The translations under genes and the position numbers were made by a program. Source: Gemmatimonadota bacterium (lineage in GTDB: Bacteria; Gemmatimonadota; Gemmatimonadetes; Gemmatimonadales; Gemmatimonadaceae). From it: a DNA stretch of 64,000 nt. Below, one piece after another: positions 1 through 7,135 of this stretch. How positions within the stretch are numbered: position 1 is the stretch's first letter; every line of letters starts with the position of its first letter. The DNA lies in NCBI GenBank assembly GCA_028287235.1, contig JAQBQB010000030.1, positions 248,001 to 312,000 on the forward strand, given 5' to 3'. Under the pieces are notes generated by a model that did no database searches, was not told the origin of the DNA, and worked only from the letters and a program-made list of their open reading frames with translations.

Positions 1-292
1 CGCGCCGCAGCTCCGCTTCGTCGAGGTAGAACTTGAACTCGAAGGTCGGCGAATGGCTGACCAGGCAGAACGGGCGCAGCAGAAAACTTCGGCACTTCGA
101 CGTCTGAGTCGAGATGCTCTTCAGCAGGTCGTATTGGTCGACGTGATTGACGCCAACGAGATGAATCGCCCGAACCTCGGGCGATTGGGGTGTAGCGGGT
201 CGAACGGATTGAGCGCGGACGACGACCGGAGCGAGACTGAGCGCTCCGGCGGTCAACAGGGCCCGGATCCGATTGGGAGTCGGGAAATGCAT
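1..292 (-). CDS. BamA/TamA-like outer-membrane protein, N-terminus only
   Basis: Only the first 97 codons are visible; the gene runs off the left edge. Translation of the minus strand from the ATG at 292 stays open to base 1. It gives a basic start and a hydrophobic segment ending near Ala-Gln, consistent with a Sec signal peptide. A segment beginning VRAIHLVGVNHV follows, which reads like the first strand of a POTRA repeat, and then FKFYLDEAELRR. POTRA repeats precede the barrel in the Omp85 (BamA/TamA) family, which inserts or exports outer-membrane proteins. The family call is inferred from this short stretch. The gene lies downstream of rho on the same strand, separated by a long perfect hairpin. 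Confidence 0.6.
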   Translation of the reverse strand, partial: MHFPTPNRIRALLTAGALSLAPVVVRAQSVRPATPQSPEVRAIHLVGVNHVDQYDLLKSISTQTSKCRSFLLRPFCLVSHSPTFEFKFYLDEAELRR

Positions 293-369
293 GGCTGGGA
301 ACAGCTTGAGCAAAGGGTAGGCCGAGGCGTCCTCTTCGCTAATACCGAGCCCTGCGGGGCGGATACTCG

Positions 370-419
370 AGGTCCCTGGTCCCTGTTCTGGGTGTGCTCA
401 GAACAGGGACCAGGGACCT
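370..419. repeat. Perfect 21-bp inverted repeat (hairpin)
   Basis: Arms at 370-390 and 399-419 pair perfectly around an 8-base loop. Each arm carries the internal direct repeat GGTCCCT-GGTCCCT. It sits between the rho stop and the start of the next minus-strand gene, so it could act as a rho-proximal terminator or processing hairpin. No T-tract follows on either strand, so a classical intrinsic terminator is not supported. The internally repetitive arm looks more like a dispersed palindromic repeat. Confidence 0.75.
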
Positions 420-464
420 AAAGCGCCCAATCGCACGCTTCCCGCGATCAATACGGTACCGGTC

Positions 465-2132
465 TTAGAGTCCAGCGAGCAACGAGTCGTTGGAAGGCGT
501 TGCCGCGATGCGCTTGATCAGCCACTCCATCGCGCTCTGCGGCGGCATCTGGCTCAATCCCCGGCGCAGCGTGAACACGCTGTCGATCTGGTCGGCCCGG
601 AAGAGCTTTTCCTCGCGGCGCGTGCCACTCGTACCGATGTCGATCGCCGGATAGATGCGCTTTTCCGCCAGGCTGCGATCGAGCTTGATCTCGCAGTTTC
701 CGGTGCCCTTGAACTCCTCGAAGATCACGTCGTCCATGCGCGACCCGGTCTCGACGAGCGCCGTGGCGATGATGGTCAGCGATCCGCCGCCCGACGTGGC
801 CGGTATCGAGCGCGCCGAGCCGAAGAAGGCTTTCGGCTTCGCCATCGCCGACGAGTCGAGTCCGCCCGACAACGTTCGTCCCGTTCCGCGCTCGGCGGTG
901 TTGTGCGCCCGCGCCATGCGCGTGAGCGAGTCGAGCACGATGACCACGTCCTGGCCTGCCTCCACGAGCCGGTGCGCGCGGTTGAGCACCATCTCGGTGA
1001 CCTCCACGTGCCGCTGCGCCGGTTGGTCGAAGCTCGACGACACGACTTCGCCGACACCCCAGGAGACCGCCTCGCTCACTTCCTCCGGACGCTCGTCGAC
1101 GAGAAGAATCAACAGCGCCGCGTTCGGATGGTTGATCGCCACGCCTTCGGTGATCGCGTGGAGCAGGGTCGTCTTACCGGCCCGCGCCGGCGCGACGATG
1201 AGCGCACGCTGCCCGTAGCCGATCGGCGCGATGAGGTCGATCGCGCGCCGAGTGAGCTCGTGGCCGGTCTTGGCCGGACGTCCCGTTTCCATGAACAGCT
1301 TGCGCTCGGGATACGAGGCGGGTAGCGAGTTGAAGTCGGGGCGCTTCGCCGCGAGCGCGGGATCTTCACCATTGATCGTGCGGATCTCCACGACCGTGAC
1401 GCGGCCGCGGGGATCGACGCCGACCGTGGCGTCGATCAGATCCGACTTGCGCAGCGTGTACTGTCGCACGATGTGCGGCGGCACGTATGCGTCGCCCGCC
1501 TCGGCGAGATAGCTGTTGCCCGGGCGGCGAATGAAGCCCGCGTCGCGCGCGCCTTCGAACCATCCGCGCGTCTCCGTGGTGGCGACGATTTGGACGGGCG
1601 CCTGCGGTTGCTGCGCCTGGTGTGACTGACTTGGTTGATTGGCTTGATTTGGTTGCGCTGGTCCATCGCGGCGGGGACCGCGGCCGCGTCCTCTGCGGTG
1701 ACGCCGTCCGTTGCGGTCCTGTGGTCCGCCGTTGCGATCGCCGCGGTCTCCGCGGTCGTTTCTGTCGCCCCGGTCGGGACGGTCGCCGCGATCTCCGCGG
1801 TCGCGCTGCGTTGGTTGCTGCTGGTAGCTCTGGCCCGGTGCGTTTCCGCCGTCGCCACTACTGCCGGCTCCTGAATCTCCGCCGCCGTTGTCGGCGGCTG
1901 AAGGTGCGGAGGGCGCCGTCTCGGTGGACGACTGCCGGTCGGCGCGTGGTGGCGGCGGGCCCGAGTCGGACGAGCTCTCCTCGCGAGCCTGCGGTGAGGA
2001 GCTTTCGCCGGACTCACCGCCGCCGGTGGCGTCGCCTTCCTCGCGATACGGATTGTCGCCGGTCTCTCCGCCGGAACGGCTGTTCGGACGTGGACCGCGT
2101 CCGCGCCGCGGTGGGCGTCGACGTTCGTTCAT
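465..2132 (-). CDS. rho: Transcription termination factor Rho
   Basis: RNA-dependent hexameric ATPase that terminates transcription in the cytoplasm. The 555-residue product is longer than the usual ~420 because residues 1-180 form a low-complexity, charged region. This includes an RGD/RND-repeat tract near 109-140, an RGRGRG cluster near 147-152 and a Q/N/P-rich linker. The conserved part begins around 185 with the RNA-binding domain (WFEGARDAGFIRR), followed by Walker A (APARAGKTT, about 314-322), a VDERPEE segment, Walker B (VIVLDSLTR) and the C-terminal RRG loop region. The ATG at 2132 was chosen because homology-like sequence ends there; the frame stays open much further upstream only because it runs antisense to the next gene. 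No strong Shine-Dalgarno sequence precedes this ATG. Confidence 0.95.
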   Translation of the reverse strand: MNERRRPPRRGRGPRPNSRSGGETGDNPYREEGDATGGGESGESSSPQAREESSSDSGPPPPRADRQSSTETAPSAPSAADNGGGDSGAGSSGDGGNAPGQSYQQQPTQRDRGDRGDRPDRGDRNDRGDRGDRNGGPQDRNGRRHRRGRGRGPRRDGPAQPNQANQPSQSHQAQQPQAPVQIVATTETRGWFEGARDAGFIRRPGNSYLAEAGDAYVPPHIVRQYTLRKSDLIDATVGVDPRGRVTVVEIRTINGEDPALAAKRPDFNSLPASYPERKLFMETGRPAKTGHELTRRAIDLIAPIGYGQRALIVAPARAGKTTLLHAITEGVAINHPNAALLILLVDERPEEVSEAVSWGVGEVVSSSFDQPAQRHVEVTEMVLNRAHRLVEAGQDVVIVLDSLTRMARAHNTAERGTGRTLSGGLDSSAMAKPKAFFGSARSIPATSGGGSLTIIATALVETGSRMDDVIFEEFKGTGNCEIKLDRSLAEKRIYPAIDIGTSGTRREEKLFRADQIDSVFTLRRGLSQMPPQSAMEWLIKRIAATPSNDSLLAGL

Positions 2133-2639
2133 GCACTTGTGTGGTAAAATGGTGAATCTGGTTCGGATCGCCCGCGTGCTTCGCGGACCCTGCTGCATAG
2201 CTGCATATCGAGCTGCTCGTCCTGTGACATCCAAGGACATACGCTCGAATGGATCGCTCGCGGACTTGTGCCGTGTGTGCGATGAAACGAGTTGTATGAC
2301 GGGATGAAACAATGAGACGCGACGCGTGCTCTGCTGTCGGTATCGCCGGCGCGCGGACACCTCACGCGTTACTGGCGATGCTGGCGCTACGGCGCGGCGC
2401 TTGACGTCTGGACCTGGTCGCTCATTCGGCGAGGGACCGGGAACAACTCCTGACGTACTGGCCGGAGGGACGACGTCGCGGTCGTGCCGGCGGACGCCAA
2501 GAGTATCGCCAAGAACCCACTTTGGCGCAACCCTCCCTATGCTTCGCCGGACATTCCCCGGCTTCGCATCAGGGTGACGTTCGCTTTTCCCGAGACGCCA
2601 GCGCTGCGAACTTCGTGCCGGGTCCCTAGCTTTCGGGCC
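2133..2639. other. Gene-free divergent region between rho and a TPR-like gene
   Basis: About 500 bases with no coding signal I trust. Open frames here are shadows or have the wrong codon bias. It must hold the rho promoter and leader (minus strand) and the promoter of the 2640 gene (plus strand). I found no convincing -35/-10 pair. A short GCTGCATA repeat occurs near 2192-2206. Confidence 0.5.
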
Positions 2640-3248
2640 ATGACCAGCCCGACCTCCGCCTCTCCTTTCCGCGATCCCGCCAGCGAGCTGGCCGCCTTCG
2701 TCGACGACTACCAACGGTCGGGCGACGTGGGAACGCTGCTCGACCAGCTCAAAGCGCTGGCGAAGCGATCGTCCCCCGACCTGCTCAAGGCAGCCTCGCA
2801 GAGCTACCGCGAGATGCCCGAGGTAGTCATACCCCTCTATGAGCGAATTGTGGCGGATTCGCCCGACGACGCCCAATCCATGGTCGTGTTGGCGAACGCC
2901 TACTGGCTCACCGGCCGCGGCCCCGACGTGGTGAGCGAGCTCGCGTCGCGCGCGAAAAAGGTGGACGCGAGCAATCGCGGCGCCTGGCACCTGTGGGCGC
3001 TGGCGGAGTCCGATCTGCGCAAGCGGACCAACCGGTGGCACGAGGTGACGAAGCACTTTCCGAGCGACCAGCTCGCCCGCGCCGCGCTCGCCGACAACGC
3101 CACGAGCCTGGCCAACGACGAGTCCGACCCCGTGGCGCTCAAGCTCGCGATCGCGACGTACGAGAGCCTGCTGGCGGAATCGAAGGCCACGGCGCAGAAG
3201 CTCGCCCTCGAGCAAACTCTAAAGACGCTGCGAACCTTCAAGGTATGA
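2640..3248 (+). CDS. Small TPR-like helical protein of unknown function
   Basis: A 202-residue, alanine- and leucine-rich cytoplasmic protein with no signal peptide. The segment around residues 60-120 (YREMPEVVIPLYERIVADSPDDAQSM, then VLANAYWLTGR) has the helix-turn-helix spacing of tetratricopeptide repeats, with the usual A/Y/G pattern. The ATG at 2640 begins a frame with consistent coding bias; the open frame upstream lacks such bias. It is divergent from rho with no obvious partner gene. A scaffold or chaperone role is generic for TPR proteins and is only an inference here. Confidence 0.7.
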   Translation: MTSPTSASPFRDPASELAAFVDDYQRSGDVGTLLDQLKALAKRSSPDLLKAASQSYREMPEVVIPLYERIVADSPDDAQSMVVLANAYWLTGRGPDVVSELASRAKKVDASNRGAWHLWALAESDLRKRTNRWHEVTKHFPSDQLARAALADNATSLANDESDPVALKLAIATYESLLAESKATAQKLALEQTLKTLRTFKV

Positions 3249-3348
3249 GGGCGGCGGACCGGTGGATCGGCGGACGGAGCTGACGCTGGCCGACTGGATT
3301 CGAGCGGGCATGCGTCCGCTCGAGTGAACGTGACCAGTCGGTGTCGTC

Positions 3349-3831
3349 TCAGCCCGCGGCGTCCTGCACGCGCGGCGCGAGGGCGGCCACGGCGTCGGTC
3401 ATGTCGCGGAGGTCGAACGGCTTGCGAAGGAAGTGGCACTTGCACGCGGCGATGAGCTTGTGGGCACGCTCGGTGATGTCGCCGGTCATGAAGAGCGTCT
3501 GGTAGCGCAGGTGCGGCTGGTGTCCGGCGGCGACCTCGAAGATCACGTCGCCGCGCATGTCGGGAATGCGCAAGTCGATGAGCATGACGTCGATGTGCTC
3601 GTTGCGGACGATCGCGAGCGCGCTCTCGCCGGACTGCGCGGCGATGGCGTCATAGCCACCGCGGGACAGTGCCATCGTGAGGGCTTTGCAGATCGACGGC
3701 TCGTCGTCCACGACGAGTACCCGCACCTGTTTGCCAAACGACATCGACTCGTTCGCCTTCGTCTGTGGGCTTGCGCCTCGTGAACCCGGATGCTGCACCC
3801 CGCCGGAGCCGGGGACCACCTTCCACGTCAT
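3349..3831 (-). CDS. Single-domain response regulator (receiver only)
   Basis: A 160-residue protein holding one receiver domain: acidic pocket VVDDEPS, phospho-acceptor Asp in MLIDLRIPDM, the conserved Thr in FMTGD, and Lys in FLRKPFD. There is no output domain, so it would act CheY-like or as a phosphate sink. The first ~30 residues are not conserved-looking. The ATG at 3831 is supported by AGGAG upstream and overlaps the stop of the preceding regulator gene (ATGA), which implies translational coupling. A second Met at the start of the receiver (MSFGKQ) is an alternative start. Confidence 0.85.
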   Translation of the reverse strand: MTWKVVPGSGGVQHPGSRGASPQTKANESMSFGKQVRVLVVDDEPSICKALTMALSRGGYDAIAAQSGESALAIVRNEHIDVMLIDLRIPDMRGDVIFEVAAGHQPHLRYQTLFMTGDITERAHKLIAACKCHFLRKPFDLRDMTDAVAALAPRVQDAAG

Positions 3832-4664
3832 TGCTTTCTTCTCCTGCGCCGAACTTCCTCCGCGAGGAGGGAGACGAGCGCGCGTCCAGTGACTTCCTTT
3901 CGCACCTGCTCGGTCGTCTGGCCCGTGAGCTCGCGCATCTGCTGCGAGAGCTGCCAGGGAGAGTGGTAACCGGCTTTGGCCGCCACATCTTTGATCGACC
4001 GCCCAGGATCCTGCAAGTACGCATAGGCTCTGAGGAGCCGTGCCGCAACCACCAATGATCTGGCCGAGAAGATCCCGGCTGGTTCCAGATTCCGATAGAG
4101 CGTGCGGAGGTTCATGCTCGCGGCCGCCGCGAGGTCCGACGCGTTCTTGAACTCGTTGGGCGACCGGAAGAGCTGGTCGATCGCCCGGACCACCGTCACC
4201 GGCAGGCTGGACAACGGGCCCGCCAGCTCCTGCAACATCAAATCGCTCAGCGCCTGCCCCGGAATTCCCTCCAGCAACTCGAGGAACCGTCCAGGTTGAT
4301 CATCGAACCGACTCAGGACGACGTGTTCGACGCCTGTTTTGGCCAGTCGCACGACCGCTTTGATGGAAGCAGGTGCGAGCGTGGTGTACACGACGAGCGG
4401 GAGCGACGGAAATTCTCTGCGAAGGAGCTCGAGCGTCTCGACTTGGACGAAGCCGCCGGCGGAGGGGTCGGCGACGACGAGATCCATGCCGCGGTGTTGG
4501 ACCAGGGCTTGGAGCTCGGCCCAGCTCGCAACGGAAGTGAGCGAGTGCTCGGATCCGAGGACGATTCTGAGGTGCGAGAGGAGCTGACGTGGGAGGAACG
4601 CGACGACGTCCACGTGGGCCAGTATCGGACTCGGATGACATAAAAGCGCATAAACCTGACACAA
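3828..4664 (-). CDS. AraC-type regulator with degenerate receiver-like N-terminus
   Basis: The 278-residue frame ends in an AraC-family double helix-turn-helix: NASDLAAAASMNLRTLYRNL, then SIKDVAAKAGYHSPWQLSQQMRE. The first ~130 residues resemble a receiver fold (VVAFLPRQLLSHLRIVL, DLVVADPSAGG, LPLVVYTT), but I see no clear phosphorylation site, so it is probably a pseudo-receiver. The 4664 start is TTG without a Shine-Dalgarno; the GTG at 4613, just before the conserved-looking part, is an equally good start. It overlaps the downstream receiver gene by four bases, so the two probably act together. Confidence 0.8.
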   Translation of the reverse strand: MCQVYALLCHPSPILAHVDVVAFLPRQLLSHLRIVLGSEHSLTSVASWAELQALVQHRGMDLVVADPSAGGFVQVETLELLRREFPSLPLVVYTTLAPASIKAVVRLAKTGVEHVVLSRFDDQPGRFLELLEGIPGQALSDLMLQELAGPLSSLPVTVVRAIDQLFRSPNEFKNASDLAAAASMNLRTLYRNLEPAGIFSARSLVVAARLLRAYAYLQDPGRSIKDVAAKAGYHSPWQLSQQMRELTGQTTEQVRKEVTGRALVSLLAEEVRRRRRKQ

Positions 4665-4711
4665 AATGCGAGTTTACGCCCCGGCCCGCGACCCTAGAAT
4701 GCCGAGCAGAT

Positions 4712-4729
4712 GTTTTCCGCCAAGAAAAC
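4712..4729. promoter_or_regulatory. Candidate operator, inverted repeat GTTTTC-N6-GAAAAC
   Basis: A perfect six-base inverted repeat with a six-base spacer lies in the short divergent interval between the AraC-type regulator (minus) and the 46-residue lipoprotein gene (plus). Position and symmetry suit a regulator site. The cognate protein is unknown; the adjacent AraC-type regulator is the obvious candidate, although AraC sites are more often direct repeats. Confidence 0.35.
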
Positions 4730-4772
4730 GCATGATTCTGATCGCATTCTGACCTAAATGGAGATCGCCCCC

Positions 4773-4913
4773 ATGTCCCGCCGCCCCCTCGTTCTCCTTC
4801 TGTTGGTCGTGTCCTCCTTTGCGTTGTCTGCGTGCGCTGATGTGACGGCGCCGCATAATGATGATACGTGCCGCAGCGGCTACATCGATTCTACCGGCCG
4901 TTGCGCACCGTGA
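4773..4913 (+). CDS. 46-residue lipoprotein, short gene
   Basis: Translation gives MSRRPLVLLLLVVSSFALSA followed by Cys21: a basic N-terminus, a hydrophobic core and a textbook lipobox (LSAC). The mature part is only 26 residues with two more cysteines (C33 and C44), which could form a disulphide. GGAG nine bases upstream selects the ATG at 4773 over an in-frame ATG at 4758. A strong intrinsic terminator lies 30 bases after the stop, so this is a complete single-gene transcription unit. The function is unknown. A membrane-anchored micro-lipoprotein next to a regulator pair suggests a regulated envelope role. Confidence 0.75.
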   Translation: MSRRPLVLLLLVVSSFALSACADVTAPHNDDTCRSGYIDSTGRCAP

Positions 4914-4944
4914 GCCGCTAGACCAGCTAATCTGAGCTCCAATC

Positions 4945-4978
4945 GAGGACCGGCGACATCGTCGCCGGTCCTCTTTCT
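4945..4978 (+). terminator. Intrinsic terminator
   Basis: A perfect 13-bp GC-rich stem (4945-4957 with 4961-4973) with a three-base ATC loop, followed by TTTCT. It ends the 46-residue lipoprotein transcript and overlaps the 3' end of the convergent TPR gene. Confidence 0.9.
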
Positions 4979-6218
4979 ATCCCGCCCCCGCCATTTGCTT
5001 CATGTTCCGAATTGCGCCGATGACGCTCTGGACGGATGGGTCAATTTCAATCGGTGTTGCCGATCTTTCAGTACGTGGCTCAGATCGGTGAGCTGCCGCT
5101 AGAGCCGCCTCAGCTTCAAACAGCAACTGATTCAGCTTGTGCGCTGAAGCCATTGCTATCGCCGACTCAAGGTACGACACACTAGCTTCGGCACGACCAA
5201 AAGACTGGTACCCCCGACCGACATTGAGCAAATACATCACACGAAGCTGCGGTGTGAGATCGGCGGATTCCAAGTCCCGTCGATATCGATCAAACTGAAG
5301 TTCGCTGCGTTGATCGGCGGCAAGTTCCAGCATGTTCAGCTCGCAGAACCAGCGAACGTATTGCTCTTGTGTGGTCGCTGCTACGATCAAGTACGAATCA
5401 CGCGCCGCATCCAGCAACCCGAGGAAGCGGAATGCCGTCGCAATGTTCATGAGGATACGATCTCGTTCTCGCTGCGAGCTACTCAGGTCAAGCGCCTCGT
5501 AGGAGTACCGGATAGCTCGATCGTGCTCACCTCTTGAACCAGCAACGAACGCGCGGTCGACCAGGGCGCGGGCCTGTAGTTCGTCATGCCCACCAGCTTG
5601 TGCCCGGAGGATTGTCTCATCGAGAATGAGCTCGGCCTGCGGCATGTTGCCTCGGGCCATGGCGACCTTCGCGTCGCCTAGACGGCCCCGAAGAACCCCG
5701 ATCATGTCTCCTGCCGCTAAGGCAACGCATGATGCCGTGTTGTACGCGTCGGCAGCGTCATCGAGCTCACCGATGGTACGACAGCAGATCGCGAGTTGGA
5801 TATAGGCGGAGACCACGACGTCGGCGTCGTCTGTCGGATGTGCGTGCGCAACGATGGTGCGGTACACGTCCGCGGCGATTGACCATTTCGCGTCGTACTC
5901 GAGTGCCTGGCCATACGCCATCAAACGCGGAATGACGGCGTGCATGTCGACGCTCGTCGATGAGACGATCGCGTCCACGATACCGGTCAGCATCCGCCGC
6001 AAGGGCGTGCTGCCTGCCACCTCCGCAATCGCCTCGCGCACCGAGCTCACGCCCCACGCATCCACTCGCGACGGCGTCGCGCCGTCCTCGATCCAACTAT
6101 CCACCAGACGCATGACGACCAAGCCGGCGCTTACAGAGCGCCAGCTCGCATCGGTCTCGTCCATCCTTCCGAGCTCCTCGAAGAACGCGAGGTGCCGCAA
6201 CATTCCCTCTGATTCCAT
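4977..6218 (-). CDS. TPR-repeat protein, cytoplasmic
   Basis: A 413-residue protein with no signal or membrane segment. From about residue 120 to 390 it consists of helical pairs of TPR type (for example GELDDAADAYNTA, GEHDRAIRYSYEAL, GLLDAARDSYLIV, GRAEASVSYLESA). The first ~100 residues do not resemble a known domain. The start is supported by GGAGGT six bases upstream. Its base composition is less GC-rich than that of its neighbours. Similar proteins often serve as sensors or scaffolds, but nothing here shows the partner. A candidate promoter and a CRP-like site lie upstream. Confidence 0.75.
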   Translation of the reverse strand: MESEGMLRHLAFFEELGRMDETDASWRSVSAGLVVMRLVDSWIEDGATPSRVDAWGVSSVREAIAEVAGSTPLRRMLTGIVDAIVSSTSVDMHAVIPRLMAYGQALEYDAKWSIAADVYRTIVAHAHPTDDADVVVSAYIQLAICCRTIGELDDAADAYNTASCVALAAGDMIGVLRGRLGDAKVAMARGNMPQAELILDETILRAQAGGHDELQARALVDRAFVAGSRGEHDRAIRYSYEALDLSSSQRERDRILMNIATAFRFLGLLDAARDSYLIVAATTQEQYVRWFCELNMLELAADQRSELQFDRYRRDLESADLTPQLRVMYLLNVGRGYQSFGRAEASVSYLESAIAMASAHKLNQLLFEAEAALAAAHRSEPRTERSATPIEIDPSVQSVIGAIRNMKQMAGAG

Positions 6219-6275
6219 CGCGCCTGACCTCCACAGTCGGCGTGCAACATCCCGAATGGTTCTACCTCAGTGGCA

Positions 6276-6304
6276 TATATCGACCACCGCTTCTGAATCC
6301 TCAA
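6276..6304 (-). promoter_or_regulatory. Possible sigma-70 promoter of the TPR gene
   Basis: On the minus strand TTGAGG (6304-6299) and GATATA (6281-6276) are separated by 17 bases, about 60 bases before the TPR start codon. The -35 is good and the -10 weak. Confidence 0.35.
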
Positions 6305-6354
6305 GCCCTGAATCATGTCATTACACCGGCGAAACGTGACGTTATCCACATTCG

Positions 6355-6370
6355 CGTGATATAGATCACG
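6355..6370. promoter_or_regulatory. CRP/FNR-family binding site
   Basis: CGTGATATAGATCACG is a perfect inverted repeat (CGTGAT, ATAG, ATCACG). Its core GTGA-N6-TCAC matches the consensus half-sites of CRP/FNR proteins and differs from the optimal E. coli CRP core by one central base. It lies between the divergent TPR gene and the type II secretion operon and could control either. Confidence 0.6.
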
Positions 6371-6612
6371 GAACTCGAATCGCAATCGACAATCCGCTCG
6401 GCTCCGCGCGTCTCGACGCGTCTCGATTGTATCCATCACGCCACCGCCCCCGACGCCCCGGCGTTTCCGATGACGCCCGCGTTCGAACCATGCCAGCCTC
6501 CGGTGACACGCGCGCTATGCTGCCGTCGTGCGCCGTGCTCGCGCTCTCCGCCGCGCGCCGACCACGAGTCGATACAATGAGAGATCTCTAACGCACACCC
6601 GGTGGTCGCGCC

Positions 6613-7131
6613 ATGACTCTGCTACTCGGCATCCTGCTCGCGGCCGTCGGATCGGCCACCCGCCCCGCGCCAACGCCCTGCTACGTCATCGTCACCGCAA
6701 TCGTCTCGACGCCCGACCCGTACACCATCCGCCGCGTAGTCACCACGGGCATCCGCCGCTACGACGACGCCGGCGGTGGGTCCCCATCGTACTGTACCCC
6801 GATCGCCGGCGATGGAGCCGCGCGTGCACAACGAGCCGTCGACCTCCGCGTTCGCGATGCGTTCCATGCCGGCTCCATCGAACACGTCGTGGTGCAAAGC
6901 ACGTCCGCCGATGTCGCCGGCGCACACCTCGTCCAGATTGTCGCGAAGTCGCGCTCGACTCTCGGCAGCCTCAAGGGTGTCGAAGTCGTCCCGGTCGAAC
7001 GCCAGCGCGGACAGGCGGCCGACAGCGTCTCGCTTCCGGCGCTCCACGCCGAGCCCGCGGCACGTGCCGCCTGCATCGACGAGAACGCCGCGCTCCAGCG
7101 CGCCAACGCCGCGTTCCATTGGGCGTGCTGA
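6613..7131 (+). CDS. Secreted hypothetical protein heading the type II secretion operon
   Basis: A 172-residue protein with a short hydrophobic N-terminus (MTLLLGILLAAVGSA) compatible with export; I do not recognise the rest. It has a few cysteines (near 23, 61, 153 and 172) that could form disulphides in the periplasm. It ends four bases before gspE and appears to be the first gene of the secretion operon, so it may be an accessory factor or an assembly-linked periplasmic protein. The start lacks a strong ribosome site. Confidence 0.55.
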   Translation: MTLLLGILLAAVGSATRPAPTPCYVIVTAIVSTPDPYTIRRVVTTGIRRYDDAGGGSPSYCTPIAGDGAARAQRAVDLRVRDAFHAGSIEHVVVQSTSADVAGAHLVQIVAKSRSTLGSLKGVEVVPVERQRGQAADSVSLPALHAEPAARAACIDENAALQRANAAFHWAC

Positions 7132-7135
7132 TCCA

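Larger units (their letters stand above)
6219..6612. other. Gene-free divergent control region
   Basis: About 390 bases between the TPR gene (minus) and the secretion operon (plus), relatively AT-rich near 6260-6380. It holds a CRP-like palindrome (6355-6370) and a possible promoter for the TPR gene. A -10-like TACAAT at 6573-6578 lies 35 bases before the first secretion-operon gene but lacks a matching -35. No coding sequence is supported. Confidence 0.5.

Noticed and set aside
53-421. Plus-strand 122-residue frame
   Set aside because: It lies opposite the minus-strand BamA-like coding frame and crosses the 370-419 hairpin; no ribosome site.
2326-2577. Plus-strand 83-residue frame upstream of the TPR-like gene
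   Set aside because: No ribosome site and no coding bias; treated as gene-free.
465-3215. 916-residue frame including rho
   Set aside because: Everything upstream of 2132 is antisense to the TPR-like gene or intergenic and has no Rho-like sequence; the true gene starts at 2132.
4674-4856. Minus-strand 60-residue frame
   Set aside because: Antisense to the 46-residue lipoprotein, which has a ribosome site, lipobox and terminator.
6131-6439. Minus-strand 102-residue frame upstream of the TPR gene
   Set aside because: Covers the CRP-like site and overlaps the true start, which has its own GGAGGT.
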